From contig NZ_JAGKJK010000019.1 in the NCBI RefSeq assembly GCF_020329435.1, positions 94,472-158,471 on the forward strand: DNA of 64,000 nucleotides, written 5' to 3'. Below are positions 8,125 through 16,829 of the stretch, piece by piece. Position 1 is the first letter of the stretch. Each line of letters begins with the position of its first letter. This DNA is from Bradyrhizobium hereditatis (GTDB taxonomy: Bacteria > Pseudomonadota > Alphaproteobacteria > Rhizobiales > Xanthobacteraceae). Both the position numbers and the translations under genes were made by a program. The notes under the pieces were generated by a model, which ran no database searches, had not been told where the DNA came from, and saw nothing but the letters and a program-made list of their open reading frames with translations.

Positions 8125-10545
8125 GTGAGTACGAGGCGGTTCTCGGGGGCAAGCGTGCGTTACTGGTTGTGTTCGGTTTCTCTATCAACCCTTTTGATAG
8201 CGGCAGGCGTGCTGCCTTTTGGCTTGGCTGAAGCGCAAGCTCAGACGCCTTCGTCGTCACCCAACCAGCCGGCGAGCTCGTTGCCGCCTATAACGGTTGA
8301 CGCGCCGCAGCGGCGACCAACGGCGAGAGTGCCGACGCTGTCGAATTCGCAGAGAGGCCGTGTCTCCCGGACAAACAGAAATCCGCGACCCTCAACCATC
8401 GCCGAGGCTTCATCGCAGTCGCAAGGGCAGCAGCAGACGCCGGCGACGCCGCTCAACACCAATGTCGTTGCGCTCAGTGCGAGCCGGCTGGGGCTGACCC
8501 CGCGGGAGATTCCCGCAACCGTCGAGGTCGTCGGAGCGGAAACAATCCGGGAGCGGGGCTACCACACCACGATCGACACGGTGAACGGCGCAACCGGCGT
8601 GACCGCCAGCGACGCGCCGAACGACGTGTCGTTCTCCATGCGCGGTTTCCAGGGCGACCAGGTCAACGTGACCTACAATGGCGTCAATATCGGCCCGACG
8701 GGCTTCACGGCGCTGACCATGGAGACGTTCAACCTCGATCGGGTCGAATTTCTCAAGGGGCCATCTTCACTGATGTCAGGGCAGGGCGCGGTCGGCGGCG
8801 CCATCAACTACGTTACCAAGGCACCTTACACCGGACCGATCAGGAATGAAGCGTTCGTCGGTTTCGACTCGTTCGGCAGTGTTCGCACCGGCGTTGGCTC
8901 AGGAGGAAGCACCAACATCCAGGGCCTCGACTACCGGTTCGACATCAGCCGATCGGTGCAGAACGGCTTCATTGATGACACCGACACAAAGAATCTGCAC
9001 GTATCTGGACAACTGGATTATCGCCTCACGAACGCGTTCAAGGTTTTCGTCGCGACCGAATACAAGGACTACAATGCGCGGGTCTATGAAGGCACGCCGC
9101 TCGTCCCGGTCGCTTTTAGCGGTCCTTTCGCGACCACGGGCATCGTGTCCGGAACGAAAGTCTCCGATTATAACGGCACCAACCTCGGTGCCGTCACAAT
9201 CGACAGCCGGACGCTAACGACGAACTACAACGTGCTCGACAATCACAAGACCATCAAGGAGTCATGGATACGCGGGGGCTTCGAGTGGGATCTAACGAGC
9301 AACGTCACTCTGAGAAGTCAGGTCTATAACTACAATGCCAGCCGCGACTGGCACAACAATGAGGTCAGCGCCTTTAACAGCGCCACCAATCTGGTTGATC
9401 GTGAAAGGTTCTTTGTCCACCACAATCAAAACATGGTGGGCAACAACACGGACGTAACATGGAATACTGACGTTTTCGGCATGGAAAATCGCATGGTTGC
9501 GGCGCTTGAATCTTATCACCTCGATTTCACGAGGCCAGCAGCGGCGAACTTTCCATCCGATCAGGTGACGTTGCTCGATCCCATCCGCGGCTACTATGGA
9601 CTGCTGACGACGCAGCGGCAGACGGCGACGATCGATAGCGTCGCGATCAACCTCGAAGACCGGTTGAAAATCACGCAGAACTTCGCGTTGATCGGCGGTC
9701 TGCGCTACAATCCCTTCCAGCTCGATCGGACGTCAACCGACGTCAACGGCGTGAGCGGGGCTGGTTTCCCATACACCACAAGCTGGCAGCTCGTGACGGG
9801 CCGTATCGGCTACACATGGGAAGCGATTCCGGGGATGACGTTCTACAGCCAATATGCGACGGCCAGCGACCTGGCGGCAGGAAGCATCTTCCTGCTGAAC
9901 CCGACGCAGCAATTGACCCTGACTTCGGCTCGCAGCTACGAAACCGGCGTCAAGAACCTGCTGTGGAACGGCCGCGCTGAATGGACCTTCTCGGCCTTCG
10001 ATATCGAACGCAGCAATGTGTACTCGGCACAGGCTGGTCGAACTCTCAATATTGCCGGTAAGGTCAAGTCGCAAGGTGTGGAATTTGCTGCGGCGGCGCG
10101 GCCGACCCCAGAACTCAAGCTCTGGGGCAACGTCGCGTATGTCCATACACGCTATGCCGACTACGAGTTCACCGGTGGATCGTTCTCCGGCAATACGCCG
10201 CCGAACATACCCGCGGTCGTGGTCAACGGAGGTGCTTCCTACCGGTTTGCTAACCCGGGTTGGCTTCCCGTCGAGTTGGGTGTTTCGGTGCGTCATGTCG
10301 GCGACCGATATAGCACCGATGCCAATACGGTTAAGCTTCTCGCCTATACGACGGCGGATGCCTTCGCCTTTATCGACATTCCGAAGTCACCGACATTCCC
10401 GACCTTCGACAGCACGCGCGTCACCTTCCGGGTGCGTAACTTCACCGATGCGAAGTACGCGGCATGGAGCTCTCCATTCTATCCAGATCAGATCCTCCTG
10501 GGGGCACCGCGGACCTATGAGGTCGCGGCGTCCTTCAAATTCTGA
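8125..10545 (+). CDS. TonB-dependent outer-membrane receptor, probably zinc-related
   Basis: 806 residues from a GTG start. A long N-terminal signal region (LSTLLIAAGVLPFGLAEAQA) is followed by a low-complexity linker with a possible TonB box (LPPITVDAP). The plug domain spans about residues 110-240 (IPATVEVVGAETIRERG, DVSFSMRGFQGDQVNVTYNG, VEFLKGPSSLMSGQGAVGGAINYVTK). The beta-barrel ends with the typical C-terminal Phe (YEVAASFKF). The family is the FhuA/FepA-like siderophore receptors. The Zur box 21 bases upstream and the neighbours argue for import of a zinc complex (zincophore) rather than ferric siderophore; that is inference. It overlaps the next gene by one base (TGATG). Confidence 0.88.
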   Translation: MSTRRFSGASVRYWLCSVSLSTLLIAAGVLPFGLAEAQAQTPSSSPNQPASSLPPITVDAPQRRPTARVPTLSNSQRGRVSRTNRNPRPSTIAEASSQSQGQQQTPATPLNTNVVALSASRLGLTPREIPATVEVVGAETIRERGYHTTIDTVNGATGVTASDAPNDVSFSMRGFQGDQVNVTYNGVNIGPTGFTALTMETFNLDRVEFLKGPSSLMSGQGAVGGAINYVTKAPYTGPIRNEAFVGFDSFGSVRTGVGSGGSTNIQGLDYRFDISRSVQNGFIDDTDTKNLHVSGQLDYRLTNAFKVFVATEYKDYNARVYEGTPLVPVAFSGPFATTGIVSGTKVSDYNGTNLGAVTIDSRTLTTNYNVLDNHKTIKESWIRGGFEWDLTSNVTLRSQVYNYNASRDWHNNEVSAFNSATNLVDRERFFVHHNQNMVGNNTDVTWNTDVFGMENRMVAALESYHLDFTRPAAANFPSDQVTLLDPIRGYYGLLTTQRQTATIDSVAINLEDRLKITQNFALIGGLRYNPFQLDRTSTDVNGVSGAGFPYTTSWQLVTGRIGYTWEAIPGMTFYSQYATASDLAAGSIFLLNPTQQLTLTSARSYETGVKNLLWNGRAEWTFSAFDIERSNVYSAQAGRTLNIAGKVKSQGVEFAAAARPTPELKLWGNVAYVHTRYADYEFTGGSFSGNTPPNIPAVVVNGGASYRFANPGWLPVELGVSVRHVGDRYSTDANTVKLLAYTTADAFAFIDIPKSPTFPTFDSTRVTFRVRNFTDAKYAAWSSPFYPDQILLGAPRTYEVAASFKF

Positions 10546-11987
10546 TGGTAGTTCGCCCGTTGCGGGTCCTGGTCCTTATCCATCGCTGGCTGAGCGTCCC
10601 GCTGTGCCTGCTGTTCGCGATGTGGTTTGCATCTGGTATCGTGATGCACTTTGTGCCATTTCCAGCGCTCACCGAAGCTGAGCGCTTCGGAGGATTGTCG
10701 GTCTTCGACGTTTCCAAGGTGAGGCACAGTCCAGCCGAGGCTGTCGCGGCGAGCACGCTCAAAGGCGTCACGCGGGTGCGTCTGTGGCAGCGCACTGACG
10801 GTCCCGTGTACCTGGTGTCCACCGCCTCCGGCATGAAAGCCCTGCATGCTGACGATTTGCGCGCGGCCGATGTCCGCTCCGAGCAAGTGGCAGTCGCAAT
10901 CGCGTCCGAGCATGCGCGCTTGCGCGGCTTGAATCCTGCTGCGGCGACTTTCGTGGAACTGGCGGAGTATGATCAATGGACGGTCCCGAACGGCCTCGAC
11001 CGACACCGACCTCTCTATCGCATTGCTCTGAATGATGTTGCGGGAACCGAGCTGTACGTCTCGTCACGCACCGGCGAGATCGTGAGAGATACGACGCGCA
11101 GTGAACGCGCATGGAACTACGTTGGAAGCGTCGCGCATTGGATCTATCCGACCGCGCTGCGCAAAGACAGGATGGCCTGGAACGTCACAGTCTGGTGGTT
11201 GTCCCTTGCCGCCGTCATCGCGGCATTGTCGGGCCTCATGGTAGGCCTGTTTCGTCTCAGGCGCGTGCGAGACCGTGTCGTATCACCCTTCCGAAAGTGG
11301 CATGCTTGGCATCACCGGCTTGGATTGGCGTGCGCTGCGTTCCTGATGACGTGGATTGTTAGCGGATGGCTATCGATGGACCATGGCCGTCTTTTTTCCA
11401 CCGGCGCGCTTACCAGATCGGAAGCGGACCGGATCGCCGGGACGCCGGCATGGGTCGAACTGACCGCGACAGTGCCCGCATCGCTTTCACCGGCTACCCG
11501 TGAAATCGAGTGGTTCGCTTTCGGCGGCCGCATCCATCAACGTAATCGGACGGGAGTTGACGCGCAGCATATTTCCGTCGTCGTGCCAGCGTCTACTGCA
11601 CCTGCTTTCCCGTTCCTGCAAGCCGATCGGGTCAATGCCGTCATCTCGAATGCTGTCGGTAGCTGCTCGAGCACTTCGGCGGTCGCGCCAGATGACTACT
11701 ACTTCCTTGCATCTGAAGTTGCGCCGGCTCCCGTATATCGGTCTATATGCGGGGACGTTTGGTACCAAATCGATGGTGCTAGCGGCGCCAACCTGGAAAA
11801 GCTGGATGCGCAGCGTCGAACCTATCGCTGGCTCTACCGCGCGCTGCATACTTTCGATTTTCCTGCCTTGATGGCGCGCCGCAGCCTGCGGAGCGCGATG
11901 ATTGTTGTTCTATGCGCGTTTGGAGCAGTGTTCAGCATCACCGGAATCGTGATCGCCTGGCGGCGACTGAGACTTGAATTTCGCTGA
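10545..11987 (+). CDS. PepSY-type inner-membrane protein
   Basis: 480 residues. One helix lies near residues 15-37 (LSVPLCLLFAMWFASGIVMHF), a periplasmic PepSY-like region follows, two helices occur around residues 215-285, and the last helix is near the C-terminus (IVVLCAFGAVFSITGIVIAWRR). PepSY_TM proteins often sit beside TonB receptors and are thought to help reduce or release the metal ligand in the periplasm. The HRW and HHRLG motifs with conserved His residues in membrane-proximal positions suggest haem or metal binding. Its start is coupled to the receptor stop (TGATG), so the two are made together under Zur control. The substrate is not evident from sequence. Confidence 0.82.
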   Translation: MVVRPLRVLVLIHRWLSVPLCLLFAMWFASGIVMHFVPFPALTEAERFGGLSVFDVSKVRHSPAEAVAASTLKGVTRVRLWQRTDGPVYLVSTASGMKALHADDLRAADVRSEQVAVAIASEHARLRGLNPAAATFVELAEYDQWTVPNGLDRHRPLYRIALNDVAGTELYVSSRTGEIVRDTTRSERAWNYVGSVAHWIYPTALRKDRMAWNVTVWWLSLAAVIAALSGLMVGLFRLRRVRDRVVSPFRKWHAWHHRLGLACAAFLMTWIVSGWLSMDHGRLFSTGALTRSEADRIAGTPAWVELTATVPASLSPATREIEWFAFGGRIHQRNRTGVDAQHISVVVPASTAPAFPFLQADRVNAVISNAVGSCSSTSAVAPDDYYFLASEVAPAPVYRSICGDVWYQIDGASGANLEKLDAQRRTYRWLYRALHTFDFPALMARRSLRSAMIVVLCAFGAVFSITGIVIAWRRLRLEFR

Positions 11988-12079
11988 CCGCATTCGAATT
12001 GGCCCTCCTGCCCATGCGCTGCAAAGGCAGCGACCACAATCAATCGTGATGGGCGCCCGAGACCTGTTGCGTGGCCAAA

Positions 12080-12099
12080 TGTAACGTTATAACATTACG
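12080..12099. promoter_or_regulatory. Zur box upstream of first CobW GTPase
   Basis: TGTAACGTTATAACATTACG shares its first 19 bases with the box at 8084. It begins 45 bases before the chosen start of the GTPase gene. Its position shows that the reading frame's earlier GTG at 12071 is not the real start. Confidence 0.8.
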
Positions 12100-12124
12100 T
12101 ATTAGGGACTTTGGTTGCGTGGCA

Positions 12125-13306
12125 ATGAAGATAAATCAACCGATTCCGGTGACGATCCTCACGGGCTTCCTGGGCTCGGGGAAATCCACGCTGCTCAATG
12201 AACTCTTGGCGAGCGAGGCCTTTGCGGACACCGCCGTCATCATCAACGAGTTTGGCGATATATCCATCGATCATGACCTTGTTCGCTTGAACAAGCGCGA
12301 GCTGATGGTGACAACGACAGGCTGTCTCTGCTGCACAGCTGCCAGCGACATCAGATCTTCCCTGTTCGAACTTTACGACGCTATGGAGAGCAAGGCTGTC
12401 CCGTCGTTCAAGCGCGTGATCGTGGAGACGACCGGCCTTGCCGATCCCGCTCCGATCATCAATCAGATCACACCGGGCGGCCTTCCGGCGGTCGGCTATC
12501 GGGACCATGTCGTGGCACGATGCTTTCGACTGTCCGGCGTCGTCTGCGCAATCGACGTGACCATGATCGAAGAGACAATGGAGCGGCACTTCGAATGCAT
12601 GAAGCAGTTGGCGTTTGCGGACAGTGTCGTGCTGACCAAGACGGATCTTGGCGCGGAAGCTCCCGCGGCTCCCGGTCTCTCCGGCCTGCTGCCGAAGATC
12701 CGGCAGATCAACGCTGCCGCGGCCATCGTGGACCGTCACGGGAGCGACTTCGATTTCGCCGCGGTCTTTGCTCCGCGTCGCTACGTTCCCTCCGAACAGG
12801 GAGGCGATGTCGAGGGGTGGTTGGCCTTAGAGGTGGCGTTGGCCCAGCAAGGGCAAACCCAAAACGGCGCCGCAGGCGCGAGCCGCCATGCGGCGGCTGG
12901 CATCAAGAGTCTGGCACTGCTCGAAAGCCGGCCCGTATCGCCGCGAAATCTCGCCACATTCATTGAACTGCTCAAGGCCGTAGGCGGTCCGCAATTGCTG
13001 CGTCTGAAGGGGCTTGTTGGGCTGGAGGACGATCCGGAGCGGCCTCTTGTCGTGCACGGGGTTCAGCATGCGATTCAACAGTACCGGCTTCCGGCCTGGC
13101 CCTCGGACGATCGTCGCACGCGAATGGTCGTCATCACTCACGGCCTTGACGAAGCGGTCGTCAAGAATCTGTTCACGGCGATAACAGGCATTTCAGCGCG
13201 CGCAAAGGCGCAATTGGTGCTGACGGTCGCGGGTCTGAGCGTTCTCGGCTTTGCGCTTGTCGCAGGGCTAATGCTGCTGCTTCACGAGCGCCACTGCCCA
13301 GTTTGA
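12125..13306 (+). CDS. COG0523 (CobW/P47K-like) GTPase with C-terminal membrane helix
   Basis: 393 residues from MKINQPIPVT. Walker A TGFLGSGKST at about residues 13-22, the metal-binding motif GCLCC near residue 68, and TKTDL (guanine specificity) near residue 172 are visible, followed by the CobW C-terminal domain (LLRLKGLVG...VVHGVQH). These GTPases are metallochaperones; Zur-controlled members are thought to feed zinc to essential enzymes during starvation. Unusually, the C-terminus carries a hydrophobic helix (LVLTVAGLSVLGFALVAGLM) that would tether it to the inner membrane. The start at 12125 avoids overlapping the Zur box. It lies upstream of a second family member and may share its transcript. 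Confidence 0.87.
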   Translation: MKINQPIPVTILTGFLGSGKSTLLNELLASEAFADTAVIINEFGDISIDHDLVRLNKRELMVTTTGCLCCTAASDIRSSLFELYDAMESKAVPSFKRVIVETTGLADPAPIINQITPGGLPAVGYRDHVVARCFRLSGVVCAIDVTMIEETMERHFECMKQLAFADSVVLTKTDLGAEAPAAPGLSGLLPKIRQINAAAAIVDRHGSDFDFAAVFAPRRYVPSEQGGDVEGWLALEVALAQQGQTQNGAAGASRHAAAGIKSLALLESRPVSPRNLATFIELLKAVGGPQLLRLKGLVGLEDDPERPLVVHGVQHAIQQYRLPAWPSDDRRTRMVVITHGLDEAVVKNLFTAITGISARAKAQLVLTVAGLSVLGFALVAGLMLLLHERHCPV

Positions 13307-13360
13307 ACCCCCGCCTGTGATGCAGAACGCAACGAGACCTCAACGCTGAAAGGGCCAAGC

Positions 13361-14341
13361 ATGAACAATGTGATTTCACAAACACCGGTCACCGTCCTCA
13401 CCGGGTACCTGGGCGCAGGGAAGACGACTTTGCTGAACCGTATCCTGACCGAGACCCACGGTAAGCGTTATGCGGTGATTGTGAACGAGTTTGGCGAGGT
13501 CGGAATTGACAACGATCTGATCGTCAATGCGGACGAAGAAATATTCGAAATGAACAACGGGTGCATCTGCTGCACGGTGAGAGGTGATCTCATCAGGATT
13601 CTCGAAGGACTCATGAAGCGGCGCGGCAAGTTTGACGGGATCATCGTGGAGACCACCGGGCTTGCCGATCCGGCGCCCGTAGCGCAAACCTTTCTTGTAG
13701 ATGACGACGTTCGTCGCAACACGAAACTTGATGCCATCGTCACGGTCATCGACGCAAAGCACCTCCTCGGAGAGATCGACCAGGCGCACGAAGCGCAAGA
13801 GCAGATCGCATTCGCCGACGTTGTCTTGCTCAACAAGACCGATCTGGTCTCGGAGGCGGACCTTAAGCTCGTCGAGGCAAGGATTCGTTCAATTAATCCT
13901 TATACGATGATCCATCGCACCGAACGTTGCGCGCTTGATCTCGAAAAAGTCCTGGATCGGAATGCGTTCGATCTCAACAGGGTTCTTGAGTTCGAGCCTA
14001 GCTTTCTCAGTGAAGCTCACGACCATGAGCACGACAGTCACGTAAAGAGCCTGTCATTGACGACGCAGGCACCTCTCATTCCTGAGAAATTTTTGCCCTG
14101 GATGCAGGAGACCGTTCGTCAGTTCGGGACCGATATTCTGCGGCTGAAGGGGATCATCCAGTTCCAGGACGATCCTGATCGCTTTGTTATTCAGGGAGTG
14201 CACATGTTGCTCGAAGGAGACCATCAACGCCCCTGGAAACCCGATGAGCCCAGAACAAGCCGTCTGGTCTTCATCGGGCGCGACTTGCCGGAGGACGTCT
14301 TGAAGGCAGGCTTTGAGCAGTGTCAGGGCTCAAGTTACTGA
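13361..14341 (+). CDS. COG0523 (CobW/P47K-like) GTPase with His-rich loop
   Basis: 326 residues. Walker A TGYLGAGKTT at about residues 14-23, GCICC near residue 68, NKTDL near residue 158, and a metal-binding loop HDHEHDSH near residues 222-229. The CobW C-terminal domain follows (LRLKGIIQF...VIQGVHM). It is of the usual family length. The CxCC motif binds Zn2+ or Co2+ and couples to GTP hydrolysis in this family. It is 54 bases downstream of the first GTPase, preceded by GAAAGGG, and is probably in the same Zur-regulated transcript. Together they would be zinc-delivery proteins used when zinc is scarce. Confidence 0.9.
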   Translation: MNNVISQTPVTVLTGYLGAGKTTLLNRILTETHGKRYAVIVNEFGEVGIDNDLIVNADEEIFEMNNGCICCTVRGDLIRILEGLMKRRGKFDGIIVETTGLADPAPVAQTFLVDDDVRRNTKLDAIVTVIDAKHLLGEIDQAHEAQEQIAFADVVLLNKTDLVSEADLKLVEARIRSINPYTMIHRTERCALDLEKVLDRNAFDLNRVLEFEPSFLSEAHDHEHDSHVKSLSLTTQAPLIPEKFLPWMQETVRQFGTDILRLKGIIQFQDDPDRFVIQGVHMLLEGDHQRPWKPDEPRTSRLVFIGRDLPEDVLKAGFEQCQGSSY

Positions 14342-14444
14342 TTGAAGGCACGGTGATGCGCCAAGCTGCAGCACGGCAGCGGAGTTTTTCCGTTGCCATG
14401 CTGAGGCTGACAGCCCTCGACAAATCCATTCGGACGCCAAAAGC

Positions 14445-14732
14445 ATGTCAAAGATTGCCTTACCTATGGGGCGGCGGGTCCAAAGAACCGGCTATCCTCG
14501 GGCAGTTCAGGAATTAAAGCTGCAAACGCAGAAGCTGTTGGGCTTGTCGGATGACGTGACTGTCTCGGTTAGCGAGTTGACCTGTCGAGAGCCAGGATGT
14601 CCTGATGTGGAAACCCTCGTCGCGATCTTAAGAGACGGGGAAAAACCAATAATTGCAAGAATCCACAAATCGATTCCCGACGTCACTCTCGATGAACTGA
14701 AAGAAGCGTTTGATCTGGGGCTTCGTACCTAA
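14445..14732 (+). CDS. Small cytoplasmic protein linked to COG0523 GTPases
   Basis: 95 residues with no signal peptide or membrane helix. Its conserved-looking centre is SELTCREPGCPDVETLVAIL, with two Cys five residues apart, followed by a helical C-terminus (VTLDELKEAFDLG). I have the impression of similar small proteins next to COG0523 genes, but cannot verify this here. It begins 103 bases after the second GTPase stop and reads as the last gene of the zinc block. A metal-binding or partner protein of the GTPase is a possibility. Confidence 0.6.
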   Translation: MSKIALPMGRRVQRTGYPRAVQELKLQTQKLLGLSDDVTVSVSELTCREPGCPDVETLVAILRDGEKPIIARIHKSIPDVTLDELKEAFDLGLRT

Positions 14733-15547
14733 GCGCGCTTTCACGGACATTTCACAGGCTCGGGCAATTGCTGCAGGGCGCATTGTTGATCCGGGAGGAC
14801 CCGCTCGCATCGGGGCTCCGACCGATTTGAGCAACGAAGCACGTCGCTCGAAGCGCTTGGCTCTTGGGTTCGACGCACTGCGAAGCTATGCGACAAAGCC
14901 CTATAAACCAAGGACTTCTCAAGCATCGTCGTAGCACGTCGCGTATTCAGAAATTGTAGCGGAGCGCCGGTTTTGAACTCTTAATCAGCGGGTCCCAGGT
15001 TCGAGCCCTGGTGCGCCCAGCAAGCCTTTCAGGCACCTGCGACACTGCGTATCAGAATGGGCTATTCGGTTTGATGACCGTACGTCCAAAGATCCCGTCC
15101 ACTGATCGATGGTGAAATCCAGAACAGCCTGGGGTTTAGCCGTCCGGTGCGCACACAGATCTAGGCATTGCCAAAATACCCCAACTCAGTGCGATCTGTT
15201 GATGCTCAGCGAGCGTGCGCTGGCGATATCTGAGCTTGATGGCGGCATGCGCTGGCCACGCTAAGGTTGCGGCGAAGAGCAGCGAAAAGAAATTCAGTGG
15301 TTGACCAACGCCTTCTCGCATCCAAAACTTCGGCAGAGATTTGCGAAGACGGTGCTTCGTGATTCGACGCGGTCGACGGTGTGGAGCGACTGTCGTCAAA
15401 CCGTAATACTGCATCATTAGCGTCCGCCGCGCCATTGGGGTGGCGATGCGGTCCGGCGGGGATTCTTTCGATCGTCAGCCAGCACATCGTCCGGCTCTGT
15501 GGGCTGGCGTTGCCGCCCTGGTCTGAAGAGAAGGGCGGCACAGATGC
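14733..15547. other. 815-base gap with tRNA fragment
   Basis: No protein gene is supported. The only recognisable element is a 3' tRNA fragment at about 14978-15019. Open frames on the reverse strand around 15136-15619 are Arg-rich and lack family features. Confidence 0.5.
14978..15019 (+). other. 3' part of a tRNA gene (probable tRNA-Lys, CTT), possible attachment site remnant
   Basis: The anticodon-loop-like CTCTTAA, a variable-loop segment, a complete T-arm (stem CCAGG, loop TTCGAGC, stem CCTGG at 14995-15011) and the acceptor strand TGCGCCC with discriminator A are present. The D-arm and the 5' acceptor strand GGGCGCA are missing, and CCA is replaced by GCA. It cannot fold into a full tRNA. 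Three-prime tRNA ends are common integration sites for genomic islands and are left behind as direct repeats, which would make this the outer edge of a mobile segment. The intact gene is not in this window. Confidence 0.6.
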
Positions 15548-16270
15548 GTGACTGCGCCGATCATGATTGCGTATGAGCGGAGACCGCGTGACGGCGTTGC
15601 CGGTGTCGGGGCCCTGCAAATTTGGATTGCTGCCCTTGTGATAGCGGCCTCGACGCTAATCGCGTCTCTGCACCCGGTTCAGGCCGAGGCCCCGGTGGAC
15701 GACGCCGAACTTTCATTTGACATCCCGGCGCAGTCGCTGGAAACGGCGCTCGAAGCGTTCGGAGAGCGAAGCCGCCTGCAAATTCTCTACGAGACAGCGT
15801 TGACGGCGGGCCGTCGTTCCAGCGAAGTCAAAGGCGCTTTCACGCGCAGCGCCGCTTTGCGCCAGCTCCTGTCGGGTACCGGACTTGAATTCGCCTACAC
15901 CGGGGAGCAGGCATTTACATTGATGCCGATCCGGGCGGCACTACGCCCAAATCCGAAGATTGCGGACTACAATCGATTCCTCGGTGGCGTTCAGGCCGGT
16001 GTGCTGGCGGCCCTCTGTCGAAATCCCGAAACGCGGCCCGGCGCGTATCGTCTTGCCATGCAGTTCTGGATCGGCGAGGCGGGCCGGATCGAGGGCCCCC
16101 GCTTACTCAGTTCGACGGGCTTGAACCGGCGCGATGCCGCAGTCACAGAGACGCTCAAGCGTGTCACGTTCGGGCAGCCGCCGCCGCCCGATATGCCGCA
16201 GCCGATCACGATGGTCTTGAGTGCCCATTCAACGGACGCGCGGGATGAGTGCGGGGACATGCGGCCATGA
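15548..16270 (+). CDS. STN-domain signalling protein with TonB-C-like tail
   Basis: 240 residues from a GTG; a signal peptide ends near HPVQAEA. The STN (secretin/TonB N-terminal) domain follows (SFDIPAQSLETALEAFGERSRLQILYETAL...LRQLLSGTGLEF). The C-terminal part (PGAYRLAMQFWIGEAGRIEGPRLL...) resembles a TonB C-terminal fold. In classic cell-surface signalling the STN domain is the N-terminus of the outer-membrane receptor and talks to FecR. Here it is a separate periplasmic protein, in a row with a sigma factor and a FecR-like gene. It could link outer-membrane state to the anti-sigma factor. The TonB-C assignment is by pattern and less certain. Confidence 0.75.
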   Translation: MTAPIMIAYERRPRDGVAGVGALQIWIAALVIAASTLIASLHPVQAEAPVDDAELSFDIPAQSLETALEAFGERSRLQILYETALTAGRRSSEVKGAFTRSAALRQLLSGTGLEFAYTGEQAFTLMPIRAALRPNPKIADYNRFLGGVQAGVLAALCRNPETRPGAYRLAMQFWIGEAGRIEGPRLLSSTGLNRRDAAVTETLKRVTFGQPPPPDMPQPITMVLSAHSTDARDECGDMRP

Positions 16271-16307
16271 CGGTGTGTCCCTTCGCCCATTCAATCGTCA
16301 CCGCACC

Positions 16308-16829
16308 ATGAGCGGCAACGGCGACGAAACCAGTTGGGTGGCGCTCCGGCAATTGCTTGTCGAGCGTTACGACCATTTTCGGCAACGGTTGACCCGTCGG
16401 CTCGGATCTGCCGACGCTGCGCAGGAAACGCTGCACGAGCTCTATTTGCGCATGGATCGCCCGGACAGCGCCGGCGCGCTGCAGAACCCGAACACCTACA
16501 TCGTTGCCAGCGCGGTCAATCTGGCGCGCGACCGCTGGCGCACGGAGCGTCGCCGCGCCGAACGCGTCGATGTCGATGCCTTCTACGCGCTGATCGACGA
16601 AAATCCCGGCCCGGATCGGGTCGTCGAGGGTCGCCTGGCGGTCGAAGCGCTCAGACGCGCGGTCGCCGAACTCACGCCGCGGCAGCGCGAAATCCTGATC
16701 GCGGTGCGCTATGAGAAGCTGACCCAGGACGAGATCGCCAAACGCCTCGGCATCTCCTCGCGCTTCGTGCGAATGGAGCTACGACATGCGCTTGAACATT
16801 GTGAAGCCCGCCTTGCGAAAGATTTTTGA
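16308..16829 (+). CDS. ECF sigma factor, FecI-like
   Basis: About 173 residues from MSGNGDETSW, with sigma-2 region (DAAQETLHELYLRMD, then VASAVNLARDRWRTERRR) and sigma-4 region (LTPRQREILIAVRYEKLTQDEIAKRLGISSRFVRMELRHAL). The length and layout match FecI-type extracytoplasmic sigma factors that direct RNA polymerase to one or few promoters. The start at 16308 follows the STN gene by 37 bases. It overlaps the FecR-like gene by four bases. The neighbouring giant adhesin gene is the most obvious target. No promoter consensus could be confirmed by eye. Confidence 0.88.
   Translation: MSGNGDETSWVALRQLLVERYDHFRQRLTRRLGSADAAQETLHELYLRMDRPDSAGALQNPNTYIVASAVNLARDRWRTERRRAERVDVDAFYALIDENPGPDRVVEGRLAVEALRRAVAELTPRQREILIAVRYEKLTQDEIAKRLGISSRFVRMELRHALEHCEARLAKDF

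Noticed and set aside
12071..12124. Earlier GTG start for the first GTPase
   Set aside because: It would place the Zur box inside the coding sequence; MKINQPIPV at 12125 matches the family beginning.
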